DNA of 47,407 nt, from positions 1-47,407 of the forward strand of contig CALSMY010000017.1 of NCBI GenBank assembly GCA_943787575.1. Direction: 5' to 3'. Shown in pieces: positions 34,701 to 44,382 of this stretch. The position numbers and the translations under genes were made by a program. Under the pieces are notes generated by a model that was not told where the DNA came from, made no database searches, and saw only the letters and a program-made list of their open reading frames with translations. This DNA comes from an uncultured Opitutales bacterium (GTDB lineage: Bacteria; Verrucomicrobiota; Verrucomicrobiia; Opitutales; Seribacteraceae). How positions within the stretch are numbered: position 1 is the stretch's first letter; each line of letters opens with the position of its first letter.

Positions 34701-37013
34701 ATGGAAACCACAGCCGCGCCCCTTCCTCCAAACCCAGATCCTTGCTTAAATGTTGAGATCACCCCCGAGTTGGTCGCTCAACACGGTCTCCTACCCGAAG
34801 AGTACGAGCGTATACTTGGGATACTTGGTCGCACGCCCAACCTTACAGAACTGGGAATTTTTTCGGTTATGTGGTCTGAGCATTGTGCCTACAAAAATAC
34901 GCGCAAGCTACTCAAATTATTTCCCACCGAAAAAAAGGACAAAGACGCGATTGGACAGGTACTTGTCAAGGCGGGAGATGAAAATGCCGGGGTAATTGAT
35001 GTCGGTGAAGGGTGGGGCGTTGCCTTTAAGATTGAATCTCATAACCATCCAAGTGCTATCGAACCTTTTGAAGGTGCTGCCACTGGTGTGGGTGGAATCG
35101 TGCGGGATATTTTTACCATGGGTGCACGCCCAGTCCTGCTGACGAATTCCTTACGCTTTGGATCATTAGAATCCAGCCAGGTAAAGCGTTTGTTCAGGGG
35201 AGTGGTAAGTGGAATTTCCCATTATGGAAACTGCCTGGGTATTCCCAATATGGGCGGAGATGTTTATTTTGATGATTGTTACGAGGGAAACCCCTTGGTC
35301 AATGCCTTGTGTGCCGGGATTTTACGGCATGAAGAAATTCAAAAGGGGGCAGCCACCGGGGTGGGTAATCCTGTTTATTATGTGGGTCCAGGAACTGGGC
35401 GTGATGGTTTGGGCGGGGCAAGTTTTGCCTCCCGGGAATTGACCGAAGAAAGCGCTGAGGATCGTCCAGCCGTGCAAAAGGGGGATCCTTTTATGGAAAA
35501 ACTCCTCCTCGAAGCTTGTTTGGAAATGATGTCCATTCCAGGACTTGTAGTGGGCATCCAGGATATGGGTGCCGCCGGCTTGACCTGTTCAACTTGCGAG
35601 ACTGCATCCCGTGGGGATTCTGGGATTGAAATTGATTTGGATCTGGTCCCGCAAAGGGAAACGGGAATGAATTCCTACGAAATTATGCTATCTGAGAGCC
35701 AGGAGCGCATGTTGGTCATCGTGGCAAAAGGTCGTGAACGTGAGCTCGAAGAAGTGTTTGAGAAGTGGGACTTGCATGCAGCCCACATTGGAGAGGTTAA
35801 GGAAGGAAATCGGATGGTTGTTCGCCAAAAGGGTGTGGTGGTGGCGGACCTCCCGGCTAAATCCTTAACCGATGAGGCTCCAATCTATGATCAACCAGCG
35901 ACTGAGCCTGCTCATTTGGCCATGGCTCGGGAATGGAAAGTGGATTCTATTCCCGAGCTCGGTCAGGAAGCGGTAGAGGGTGCCCTGCTTGGCTTACTTA
36001 CGCATCCAACCATTGCTTCCAAGCGATGGATTTGGAAACAGTACGATCATATGGTTATGTCCGGATGTACCGTGGAACCAGGCAGCGATGCCGGAGTGGT
36101 AAAACTTAGCATTGCTGGGATTAATAAATACTTAGCCATCGCCAATGATTGTAATAATCGATTCTGCTACCTGGACCCCTACACAGGTGCCCAGATTGCC
36201 TTTGTAGAGTGCATGCGTAATTTAGCCTGCTCGGGTGCAAGGGCTTTGGCAGTGACTGATAATTTAAACTTTGGAAATCCCAACAAACCAGAAGCCTATC
36301 ATATGCTTAAGGAATGTGTGAAAGGATTGGCTGATGCTTGTGCTCACTTTGATGTTCCCGTCGTGGGTGGAAATGTAAGCTTGTACAACGAACATGGTGA
36401 AGGCGCTATCGATCCAACCCCGGTTGTTTCGATGGTCGGATTGATTGATCATCCGGACCGGGTCACTCGCAGTGGGGTAAAAGATAGCGGACTTGAACTT
36501 ATTCTCTTAGGAGGATTGCCCGATGAACTGGGCGGGAGTTATTACTTACAATCTGCCTTTAACAAAAAGGAGGGAACCTGCCCGAAAGTCGATTTAGATG
36601 CAGAAATGAATTTGCAGAATTTATTGATCGGACAAATTGAGGAAGGAAGAATCTGTGCGGCACATGATTTATCCGAGGGTGGATTGCTGGTTTGCTTGGC
36701 GGAAATGCTTTTTGATGCCCATGGGATTGGAGCTTCAGTTTCATTACCCGACCTTGGATCGTCTGGTCGGTTGGATGCTCTTTTATTTGGAGAAAGCCAG
36801 GCCCGGGCAATTATCGCAGTAAAGCCAGAGAAATGTGATGCCGTCATCCAGGCAGCCAAAAACCTGGGAGTATCCGCTCATGCAATGGGCAAAACGGATG
36901 ATTCCTCCCAGTTGAAAGTTGAGGTTGCGGGAACTTCCGTAATCAATTCGGATGTTTCCGGCTTGAAGAATGCATGGGAAAGCGCGATTCCTAAGCACAT
37001 GGAAATTGCCTAG
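34701..37013 (+). CDS. purL: Phosphoribosylformylglycinamidine synthase subunit PurL (small form)
   Basis: The 770 residues correspond to the small PurL that works with separate PurS and PurQ. Signatures seen are [91 protein letters not shown], and [10 protein letters not shown]. It catalyses ATP-dependent FGAR to FGAM conversion in the cytoplasm. It is intact over 2.3 kb. Confidence 0.97.
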   Translation: METTAAPLPPNPDPCLNVEITPELVAQHGLLPEEYERILGILGRTPNLTELGIFSVMWSEHCAYKNTRKLLKLFPTEKKDKDAIGQVLVKAGDENAGVIDVGEGWGVAFKIESHNHPSAIEPFEGAATGVGGIVRDIFTMGARPVLLTNSLRFGSLESSQVKRLFRGVVSGISHYGNCLGIPNMGGDVYFDDCYEGNPLVNALCAGILRHEEIQKGAATGVGNPVYYVGPGTGRDGLGGASFASRELTEESAEDRPAVQKGDPFMEKLLLEACLEMMSIPGLVVGIQDMGAAGLTCSTCETASRGDSGIEIDLDLVPQRETGMNSYEIMLSESQERMLVIVAKGRERELEEVFEKWDLHAAHIGEVKEGNRMVVRQKGVVVADLPAKSLTDEAPIYDQPATEPAHLAMAREWKVDSIPELGQEAVEGALLGLLTHPTIASKRWIWKQYDHMVMSGCTVEPGSDAGVVKLSIAGINKYLAIANDCNNRFCYLDPYTGAQIAFVECMRNLACSGARALAVTDNLNFGNPNKPEAYHMLKECVKGLADACAHFDVPVVGGNVSLYNEHGEGAIDPTPVVSMVGLIDHPDRVTRSGVKDSGLELILLGGLPDELGGSYYLQSAFNKKEGTCPKVDLDAEMNLQNLLIGQIEEGRICAAHDLSEGGLLVCLAEMLFDAHGIGASVSLPDLGSSGRLDALLFGESQARAIIAVKPEKCDAVIQAAKNLGVSAHAMGKTDDSSQLKVEVAGTSVINSDVSGLKNAWESAIPKHMEIA

Positions 37014-37037
37014 CCCCAACCATTTTATTTTCAACAA

Positions 37038-38957
37038 ATGAGTGACGAAATTGGACACCATTGTGGGATCGCTATGATCCGCCTGAAGAAGTCACTTTCT
37101 TATTTTAACGAGAAATATGGAAGTCCTCTCTGGGCTTTTAATCAATTGTTTCTATTGATGGAGAAACAGCACAATCGTGGACAGGATGGAGCCGGGATTG
37201 GATCGATGAAATTAAACATGCCGGTGGGCGAGTCCTTCATGTTCCGTGAACGAAGTACCAGTTCCAAAGCCCTGGCAAAAATCTTTGGTGCTCAGCACAA
37301 AGCCCTCGGTAAAATGATCAAGAAGGGACGGGCGTTTTATGAATTCCCCGAAACGATCAAGCAAAACTTTGATTATGGAGGTGAGGTGCTTCTGGGGCAT
37401 TTGCGCTATGGTACTTCGGGTGAGTATGGATCGAATACTTGCCACCCTTATTTTCGTAAGAGTAATTGGCCGAGCAAGAACCTGATGATTGCGGGAAATT
37501 TTAACCTTACCAATGTCGAGGAATTGAACCATCGATTGGTCGAGCGTGGACAACACCCAGTATTTGATACCGATACCCAGGCAATTCTTGAGGAGTCCGG
37601 ATACTACCTGGACTCAGCAGTCGATGAATTGGCCAGGCAAGCTTCGGAAGAAGGTGTGGTCGGGGAGGACCATACTCGCTGGATTTCAGAAAGAATTAAT
37701 CCCGTGGAGGTCTTTCAACAAGCCTCGAAGAAATGGGACGGTGGGTACGCCTTGGCGGGTATTCTTGGAACTGGTGATTGCTTTGCCATGCGTGACCCAG
37801 ATGGTATTCGTCCGGGTTTTTACTTTGAAGACGACGAGGTATTTGCAGTGGCTTCAGAAAGAGCCCCCCTCATGACTGTCTTTAACAAAGGAATGGACGA
37901 AATTTCCGAAATCGAACCGGGCGGAATTCTGGTGGTTCGACCGGATGGTTCATTGATAAGTGAAAAATTTTGTGACCCGCCCGCAAAGAGTTCGGGATGC
38001 TCATTTGAACGGATCTATTTTTCCAGGGGAAATGACCCTGATATATATGCAGAAAGAAAAACCCTTGGTGCCTTACTTGTTCCCCAAGTCGTTGAGTCTG
38101 TGGGGAACGATTTTTCAAAGAGTGTATTTAGCTATGTTCCCAATACTGCAGAGAGTGCGTATTATGGATTTATGGAACAATTGCGTTTGGTTCGGCGGGC
38201 TGAGGTTAAACAACGGTTGATTGATGCGAGGCAATCGGGAGAACTTACTGATTCTTTAATCGATGATTTGGTCATGGATAATTGGCCAAAGGGAGAAAAA
38301 ATTGCCAATAAGGATATAAAACTTCGCACTTTTATAAGCCAGGAATCTGGGCGGGCACAATTGGTCTCTCATGTTTATGATATCACTTACGGTGTGGTTC
38401 GTGAAGAGCAAGATGCATTGGTCTGCATAGACGATTCTATTGTACGTGGAACCACCCTAAAAAAGAGCATTCTTAAGATTTTGGGTCGTTCGAAGCCTCG
38501 GAAGTTAGTCATTGCTTCGACCGCCCCGCAGATCCGTTTTCCGGACTGTTACGGAATAGACATGTCAGAACTTGGAAAGTTTATCGCTTTTCAGGCAGCA
38601 ATTTCCTTAATTCAGGACCATGGATACCGAGGGTTGTTAAAAGAGGTTGCTGAGCAATGCCGAGAAGCTCTTAAGACTCCCCAGTCCAAACCGGTCAATT
38701 ATGTGAAACGGGTATACGAGAATTTTACCGTCGATCAAATTTCGCAAAAAGTTGCTGAATTGGTTGCCCCGGAAGCATTGAAGGAGGTAACCAAGGTGGA
38801 AATTCTTTACCAAAGTGTTGAAAATTTACACGAAGCTTTGCCTGACCATCCCGGGGACTGGTATTTTACCGGAAATTATCCGACCCCTGGTGGCTACAGA
38901 GTGGCCCATAAAGCATTTCTGAACTTTTATGAAAATAAGGATGGCCGAAGTTATTGA
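37038..38957 (+). CDS. purF: Amidophosphoribosyltransferase, long form
   Basis: The 639 residues are longer than the ~470-500 of classical PurF and resemble the ~630-residue form I know from Bacteroidetes and Verrucomicrobiota. The glutaminase Cys is at position 9 (MSDEIGHHCGIAMIRL), so an 8-residue propeptide must be removed. KQHNRGQDGAGIG and GHLRYGTSGEYGSNTCHPY follow. The phosphoribosyltransferase motif is ALVCIDDSIVRGTTLKKS. It catalyses the first step of purine synthesis from PRPP and glutamine. It lies 24 bp after purL and is probably the last operon gene. Confidence 0.93.
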   Translation: MSDEIGHHCGIAMIRLKKSLSYFNEKYGSPLWAFNQLFLLMEKQHNRGQDGAGIGSMKLNMPVGESFMFRERSTSSKALAKIFGAQHKALGKMIKKGRAFYEFPETIKQNFDYGGEVLLGHLRYGTSGEYGSNTCHPYFRKSNWPSKNLMIAGNFNLTNVEELNHRLVERGQHPVFDTDTQAILEESGYYLDSAVDELARQASEEGVVGEDHTRWISERINPVEVFQQASKKWDGGYALAGILGTGDCFAMRDPDGIRPGFYFEDDEVFAVASERAPLMTVFNKGMDEISEIEPGGILVVRPDGSLISEKFCDPPAKSSGCSFERIYFSRGNDPDIYAERKTLGALLVPQVVESVGNDFSKSVFSYVPNTAESAYYGFMEQLRLVRRAEVKQRLIDARQSGELTDSLIDDLVMDNWPKGEKIANKDIKLRTFISQESGRAQLVSHVYDITYGVVREEQDALVCIDDSIVRGTTLKKSILKILGRSKPRKLVIASTAPQIRFPDCYGIDMSELGKFIAFQAAISLIQDHGYRGLLKEVAEQCREALKTPQSKPVNYVKRVYENFTVDQISQKVAELVAPEALKEVTKVEILYQSVENLHEALPDHPGDWYFTGNYPTPGGYRVAHKAFLNFYENKDGRSY

Positions 38958-38961
38958 TGGT

Positions 38962-38980
38962 TTGCTCAACTGTTGAGCAA
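38962..38980. repeat. Perfect 9-bp inverted repeat downstream of purF
   Basis: TTGCTCAAC and GTTGAGCAA are exact reverse complements separated by one T. A T-run tail is missing, so an intrinsic terminator is doubtful. It may be an operator, since it lies about 29 bp upstream of a candidate -35 box for the HNH gene. Confidence 0.5.
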
Positions 38981-39008
38981 CTGAGACATAAAAAGAGCAA
39001 AAAAATCT

Positions 39009-39039
39009 TTGACGTACCCAGTCCTTCGCCCGTTATATT
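39009..39039 (+). promoter_or_regulatory. Candidate sigma70-type promoter of the HNH gene
   Basis: TTGACG (39009-39014) and TATATT (39034-39039) each match the consensus at five of six positions, with a 19-bp spacer (18 bp if TTATAT is used). The start codon follows at 39049, which would leave a very short leader. Confidence 0.45.
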
Positions 39040-39048
39040 CAACGACGG

Positions 39049-39639
39049 ATGGACACAGGTTATCAAACCCTTGTACTAAACCGCCTTTGGCAACCGGTTA
39101 ATGTCGTTGGTATAGAACGGGCATTCAGTTTGCTCTCTTTGGATCATGCCCAGGTTATTTTTGCTGAGGACGAAAGCTTTCGGGTATTCAGTTCTTCTTC
39201 CTGGTTTGAATTTTGTCGGGATGTAAATTCAGTCAAAGGGGCACGGATTATTCATACGGTGAATCAATCTGTTATTGTTCCCAGTGTACTTCTCCTTCGA
39301 GGATACGACCGAATCCTACTTCAGGAAATGAAGTTTAATCGGCAAAACCTTTTAGAACGGGATGATTTTCGCTGCCAATATTGTGGAAAAACTTTTTCTC
39401 CCAAGGAGTTAAATATGGATCATGTATTGCCCAGGGACCGTGGGGGAGGAACAAGCTGGGAAAATGTGGTTACCTCCTGTATCCGTTGTAACAGTCGGAA
39501 AAGCAATCGATTGCCGAGAGAGGCGGGTATGCGCTTATTAAAAGAACCGAAGCGGCCAGCTCGTCGGCCTTTTGTGAGTTCTCTTTATGGAAAACCGGTT
39601 GAAAAAACCTGGGAGCATTTTCTTCAGGCTAAGCGTTAG
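39049..39639 (+). CDS. HNH endonuclease family protein
   Basis: This 196-residue protein has a compact HNH domain: FRCQYCGKTFSPKELNMDHV with a first CxxC pair, LPRDRGGGTSWENVVTSCIR, and a second Cys pair (CIRCNSRKSNR) that should bind a structural zinc. His and Asn of the HNH triad are in MDHVLPRDRGG and WENVV. The N-terminal ~100 residues (LVLNRLWQPVNVVGIERAF) are typical of a widespread stand-alone bacterial HNH family found in cyanobacteria and Verrucomicrobiota. The substrate is unknown; no intron, phage or restriction partner is adjacent. Confidence 0.88.
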   Translation: MDTGYQTLVLNRLWQPVNVVGIERAFSLLSLDHAQVIFAEDESFRVFSSSSWFEFCRDVNSVKGARIIHTVNQSVIVPSVLLLRGYDRILLQEMKFNRQNLLERDDFRCQYCGKTFSPKELNMDHVLPRDRGGGTSWENVVTSCIRCNSRKSNRLPREAGMRLLKEPKRPARRPFVSSLYGKPVEKTWEHFLQAKR

Positions 39640-39766
39640 TCCTTGTAGTCCAATCTCCCGGTTGGAGCTTTTTGTGCAGTCCAGCCTCTTTAAGGTGTTG
39701 AATATAGGAGAACTTTATTAACTTTCCTACCTCGCATAAATTCAAGAAATATTCTAATTAAAATTC

Positions 39767-41478
39767 GTGCAGGAAAACACCATTAGTAAACGGCAAGAGG
39801 GTGGGGCAATTGATGCTCTTTACCGAATTAGTACCCTGTCAGGAAAACGACTGAATTCCGTCCGTGCGCTCGAGAAAATTTTGGATGAAGTCATGCAGGT
39901 ATTTTCTGCAAACTCTGTTTCCATCTCCCTGCTCAATGCAAGTTCTGATACTTTATTCATTGAGGTACAACGTGGATTGCCCGAGAAGACCCGTGGTTTC
40001 GAGCTCCCTGTGGGTGTGGGGATAACAGGGTGGGTGGCCGCACACGGCGAACCTCTATTGTGTCAGGATGTTGAACAGGAAGAGAAATACTTTCAATTAG
40101 ATGAGACGGGTGAGAGCAGAAATGGCGGCTCCATTGACCGAGGGTGGACGAACCGTGGGTGCACTTAATGTAGATTCCTGCGAGGTGGGAGCTTTTGATG
40201 AGGAAGATTTGCGCCTGCTCGTCCTTATCGCAAATGAAGCAAGCCGGGTATTGGAAAATATGTGGATGATCCAACAGTTGCGCAAAAAGGCAGACCAGTT
40301 ACAAAGTCTGGTTTTGCTCAGTCAGGATATTTCCGGGACCCGTAAATTTGATGAAGTTTTGCACACCATATCTCGTGAAGGTTTACTCCTTTTAAGTTGC
40401 CGGTTGTCTGCTTTCTTTCTCTACGATGAAAAACAGGACCTTTTACATTTGCAGTGTTTACACGACGAAAAGGGCCTTAGGAATTATGAGGAAACCTTAA
40501 AGCCTGGAGACAGTTTACTTGGTACTGCTCTGCGGGGGCATCGGCAGGTACAGACGCGTGATCTTTTACGCACCGAAGAACATCACTTCATGGATTTAAT
40601 CCGTTCCGAAAACCTTACCTCCATGCTAGTTACCCCGGTAATCTTTGAAGATGCTCCTATTGGCTTGTTAGTGCATTACATCGATTCTCCGCACCGGTTT
40701 CATGATGACGAACAGATGATTGCCAGAGCCTTAGCCGATTTGGGGGCGATTGCGATCGAGAATGCCCGCCTATACGGTCGAGTCTTTGATTCCGAGGAAA
40801 GTATGCGCAAGAGCGAACGCCTAACCACATTGGGCACTTTAGCCGCTGAGATTGCTCATGAAATTCGCAATCCCTTGATGGTGGTCCGTTTACTTTTTGA
40901 TTCCTTGAAACTTGAGGAACAGGAAGATGAACATAAAGGAAAAGACCTCTTGGTCATTCGTGAAAAGTTAAACCATCTGGAACAAATTGCCGGGCGTATT
41001 CTCGAATTTGGAAAAAGCCGGGAATCCTTTCGAAAAAATGTCAGGGTTCGGGAAATTTTGGAAGATGCTGCAGTTTTAGTCCGTTTAAAGTTGGAACAGT
41101 CCCAAGTCTCTCTCCAATGGGGGAATCTCTCTTAATACTGAGGAGGTCTTTGTGGATAAGGGACAAATCCAACAGGTTTTATTAAACCTTATGCTCAATG
41201 CAATTGAGGTGATGCCAAGCGGGGGAGAACTGTTTATCGATAGTGAAATAAAGGATGGCCGGGCAAATATTTATCTTAGGGATCAGGGCACGGGTATACC
41301 CGAAGATTTAAGAGAACGAATATTTGAATCTTTTCTTACTGGTAAAACGGGTGGTACTGGGCTCGGCCTTACCATTTCCAAACGAATTATGCGGGCTCAC
41401 GATGGCGATTTGGAATTAATTGAGTCTGGGCCCCAAGGCACGACGTTTAGAATTAGTCTGCCTTTAAATACGGGATAA
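39767..41478 (+). CDS. Orphan GAF-GAF sensor histidine kinase (two frameshifts)
   Basis: Three frames together give one protein of about 570 residues from a GTG at 39767. GAF1 (residues about 15-155) runs across a frameshift near 40110, from LPVGVGITGWVAAHGEPLLC to MAAPLTEGGRTVGALNVDS. GAF2 runs from about 40300 to 40780 (LGTALRGHRQVQTRDLL, LVTPVIFEDAPIGLLVHYID). HisKA has the phospho-His in TLAAEIAHEIRNPLMVVRLL. After a second frameshift near 41120 the ATPase domain has QQVLLNLMLNAIEVMPSGG, LRDQGTGIPEDLRERIFE and GGTGLGLTISKRIM. There is no membrane segment, so it is probably cytoplasmic and NtrB-like. No response regulator gene is adjacent. Confidence 0.85.
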
Positions 41479-41480
41479 TT

Positions 41481-44300
41481 TTAGAGCTTGGCTCCAGGCA
41501 ACGCTTTTAAACTTCGTGGTAGTACTTGCCTTCGTGCAGGGCCTGGCCGAGGTTTTCTCGAAGATCTAGAGAATGTGCTTGGTGATGGCACGGTTCCTTT
41601 TTCGATCGGTTCAATATTAAATACATCTGTGGCAATACCCTGCTCTGTGGCGATACGGGCAAAAAGTATACTAAACCCGGCATCTGCAATATGTTTGGAT
41701 AACAAATGAAGCAGGCCGATACGGTCAGCTGCCCGAACTTCAACGATGGTACGTCCGAGAGAAATATCCCGGTATACATCAACTTCTGGAGGTATGGTCG
41801 CCCCAAATTTATCGGTTGTGGAAAAGGTCTTGGATTTTTCCTTCTTTTTGCGGTGAGCGGAGATTTTTTCGTCCGGACAATCTTTTCCAGATAGGAAACT
41901 TTCCAATGTGCTCTCAAAAAAGCTTCGTATGGCAGGGTCTTCAACAATCCCTCCGGATTCTCCTTCGACATAAAATACATCGATGGCCAACTGGTCTTTG
42001 CGGGTAACGGCTCTTGATCCTAAAATATTTAATCCCGCAACTGCGAGGGCACCGGTTATTTTTTCAAATAAGCCGGGTTGATCGGTAATAACCACATCGA
42101 CCACAGTCAGGGTACGCCTAAGATCGTTTCGCCAGCTTACAACTGGAAGTTCAGGCTTTCGGCCTTTTTTCGCGTATTGATCCACCATTGAGATGTGCAA
42201 GGCGACTTCTTCCCTACCAGTATGGGAAAAATAACGTACTGGTACTTGGTCGAGATGTTCGAGGATCGACTCCTTGGATACTCCTTCCACTTCCAAGTCT
42301 TTAAAGGAGTCACGTAATTCACTGGGATCTTTACGGGCCCTCTTTCCATCCAGAACTTTTAGGGTATTGGAATATAAATGGGTATGTAGTTCCTCCTTAT
42401 GCGAATTCCAGAGATCAGGAGCAGTTCCATTGGCGTCGCAATAAGTGTGAACATATAAAAAGCGCAACCGTTGTTCGCCTTCGGCGAAGGAGGCAAAGGA
42501 GTCGATAACTTCTGGGTCGTCGAGATCGAACTTGTTCGCAAAGCGTACCATTTCTAAATGATTTCGAACCACAAAGAGTACACGGTCGTGCATCTCTTGT
42601 GGAATTCCTAGCCTGTCCATCAGAGTTTTGCCAATTTCCACTCCGCGTTCGCAATGTCCTTTAGGGCCCTTATCTTTTCCCATATCATGGATAAATAGAA
42701 TAAGGTAAAGGAGTCCAGGAAGTTCATTTTTTCGCAAGGCATCCAAATAAGGTTGGCTCCCCGGTCTGGTTCCCTGAAAGACTTGATCGAGAATTTCAAT
42801 ACATCTTAAAACATGAACATCTGCAGTAAAACGGTGGTAAAGATCGTGCTGTACTTTACAGGTTAATCGTCCAAATTCAGGTACGAACCGTCCAAGGACC
42901 CCTAGGTCATGCATTTCAAAAAGAGATGGAGCAACATTTCCAACCTCCTGTAAAATTGACCGGAAAGTAACATTCGCAGATGCAGAATTGATCAGTTCGG
43001 CATCAATCAAAGATAATCGATTACGAACCAGAGAGCGTAAACTTGGAGAAAGTTTGGCTGATAAGCGCTGGGAATGCCGGAATAAACGCAGCAGACGTTC
43101 CGGATCGTCGTCGAAGATATTTTTATTTTCTGAATGAAGTTCGCCATTATGCAGATCAAAACCATCCACCTTTTCACTTGGAGACGAGCGGTAAGCATGT
43201 AGGACAGATCGAAAACTAAGGGATGCAGTGTTACCACTGTTTGATCTTACTAAGCGTTGTTCGAGCAGGTTGCTTAGTTGATGAATGGTTGTAACCCGGG
43301 CATAGAAATCACCCATAAATTTTTCTACTCTTGGAAAGATGTCCTCGTCCAGGTAGCCCAAACCAAGGGCAACTTCTGGTTGTTTTTCGAGGTGCAAAAC
43401 ATCCACTGGTCGTTTGCTCCGAAAGTGCAATTCGTTGCGTACACGAAGTAAAAAGGAATAGGCTTCCTTGAAGGACTTTGCCTCATGTTCGTTTAAATAC
43501 CCCCTTTTGATCAGGGATTTTATAGCGTCATCCTCAAATTTCACCTTAGCCATCCATAAAACGCCTTGGTAATCACGTAAGCCGCCCATCCCGTTTTTTA
43601 TATCCGGGGCCTGTAAAAAGACGGTATCTCCTTTTTCCTTTCTTCTTACTTGTTGATGCTCGAGTAATTCATCGAGGTAGTCTCCTGGCTTTCGCTTTCG
43701 ACAATAGCTCATGAACTTGGAGATAAATTTCTTAGCAACCTTGCGATCCCCACAAATAAAGCGGGCGTCCAGCATCGAATTTTTATTACGAATGTCACGC
43801 TGGGCTTCAACTAAGGCTTCTTTCATTTCCCGGGACGCATGCCCAACCTTCATACCCGTGTCCCACAAAGGATAGAGGATTTCCTTGGTCATGGTTTCCT
43901 TAAGAAGATCGAGGGATTTCCCCATTGAACTTCTTGGATAGAGAAACATCAGATCAATATCGCTGTGCGGACTTAGTTCTCCCCGGCCATATCCGCCGGT
44001 TGCGAGGACGCACATCGGTTTGATTTTAAAGAGGCTTTCTTCGGCCACCCGAAGGGCGTAAGAGAAAAGATTTTGGATTAATACATCGATAATGATCGCC
44101 CGGGCACAGGTTAGACGAATTCCAGAATCTCCTTTTAGATGGTAGCGGTGGAGCATCTCTTTTTCGAGGCGTACAAACTCCTTGATTAATTCCAGTCTGC
44201 TTGAATCGCTCTGTCCAGAATGAAAGACCAATCGCTTCTCAGCGTGTTGTCGGGTTCTGCGAAATAATGGATCGTCTTCCATGGAGTATAGCTTCTGCAT
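41481..44300 (-). CDS. glnD: Bifunctional PII uridylyltransferase/uridylyl-removing enzyme
   Basis: The 939-residue protein has the nucleotidyltransferase motif GGYGRGELSPHSDIDLMFLY (Gly102 onwards, Asp114/Asp116 as metal ligands), the GlnD linker RSKRPVDVLHLEKQPEVALG, an HD domain with IHDMGKDKGPKGHCERG, and two C-terminal ACT domains (ITDQPGLFEKITGALAVAG and AADRIGLLHLLSKHIADAGF). It uridylylates PII when glutamine is low and reverses this when it is high. It is convergent with the histidine kinase gene (2-bp gap) and divergent from wzi. No glnB or glnA is nearby. It is uninterrupted over 2.8 kb. Confidence 0.96.
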   Translation of the reverse strand: MQKLYSMEDDPLFRRTRQHAEKRLVFHSGQSDSSRLELIKEFVRLEKEMLHRYHLKGDSGIRLTCARAIIIDVLIQNLFSYALRVAEESLFKIKPMCVLATGGYGRGELSPHSDIDLMFLYPRSSMGKSLDLLKETMTKEILYPLWDTGMKVGHASREMKEALVEAQRDIRNKNSMLDARFICGDRKVAKKFISKFMSYCRKRKPGDYLDELLEHQQVRRKEKGDTVFLQAPDIKNGMGGLRDYQGVLWMAKVKFEDDAIKSLIKRGYLNEHEAKSFKEAYSFLLRVRNELHFRSKRPVDVLHLEKQPEVALGLGYLDEDIFPRVEKFMGDFYARVTTIHQLSNLLEQRLVRSNSGNTASLSFRSVLHAYRSSPSEKVDGFDLHNGELHSENKNIFDDDPERLLRLFRHSQRLSAKLSPSLRSLVRNRLSLIDAELINSASANVTFRSILQEVGNVAPSLFEMHDLGVLGRFVPEFGRLTCKVQHDLYHRFTADVHVLRCIEILDQVFQGTRPGSQPYLDALRKNELPGLLYLILFIHDMGKDKGPKGHCERGVEIGKTLMDRLGIPQEMHDRVLFVVRNHLEMVRFANKFDLDDPEVIDSFASFAEGEQRLRFLYVHTYCDANGTAPDLWNSHKEELHTHLYSNTLKVLDGKRARKDPSELRDSFKDLEVEGVSKESILEHLDQVPVRYFSHTGREEVALHISMVDQYAKKGRKPELPVVSWRNDLRRTLTVVDVVITDQPGLFEKITGALAVAGLNILGSRAVTRKDQLAIDVFYVEGESGGIVEDPAIRSFFESTLESFLSGKDCPDEKISAHRKKKEKSKTFSTTDKFGATIPPEVDVYRDISLGRTIVEVRAADRIGLLHLLSKHIADAGFSILFARIATEQGIATDVFNIEPIEKGTVPSPSTFSRSSRKPRPGPARRQVLPRSLKALPGAKL

Positions 44301-44382
44301 TAGGAGATTACGAAAAAGGGTGCGAGCCTAATCCTTTCCAGTTGCTCGATTCTCTTCATTTTGCATCATACAGACTTTCAAT

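Noticed and set aside
39049-39639. HNH gene as homing endonuclease or restriction enzyme
   Set aside because: No intron or intein host gene and no methyltransferase or specificity gene is adjacent, and the family is a common stand-alone one.
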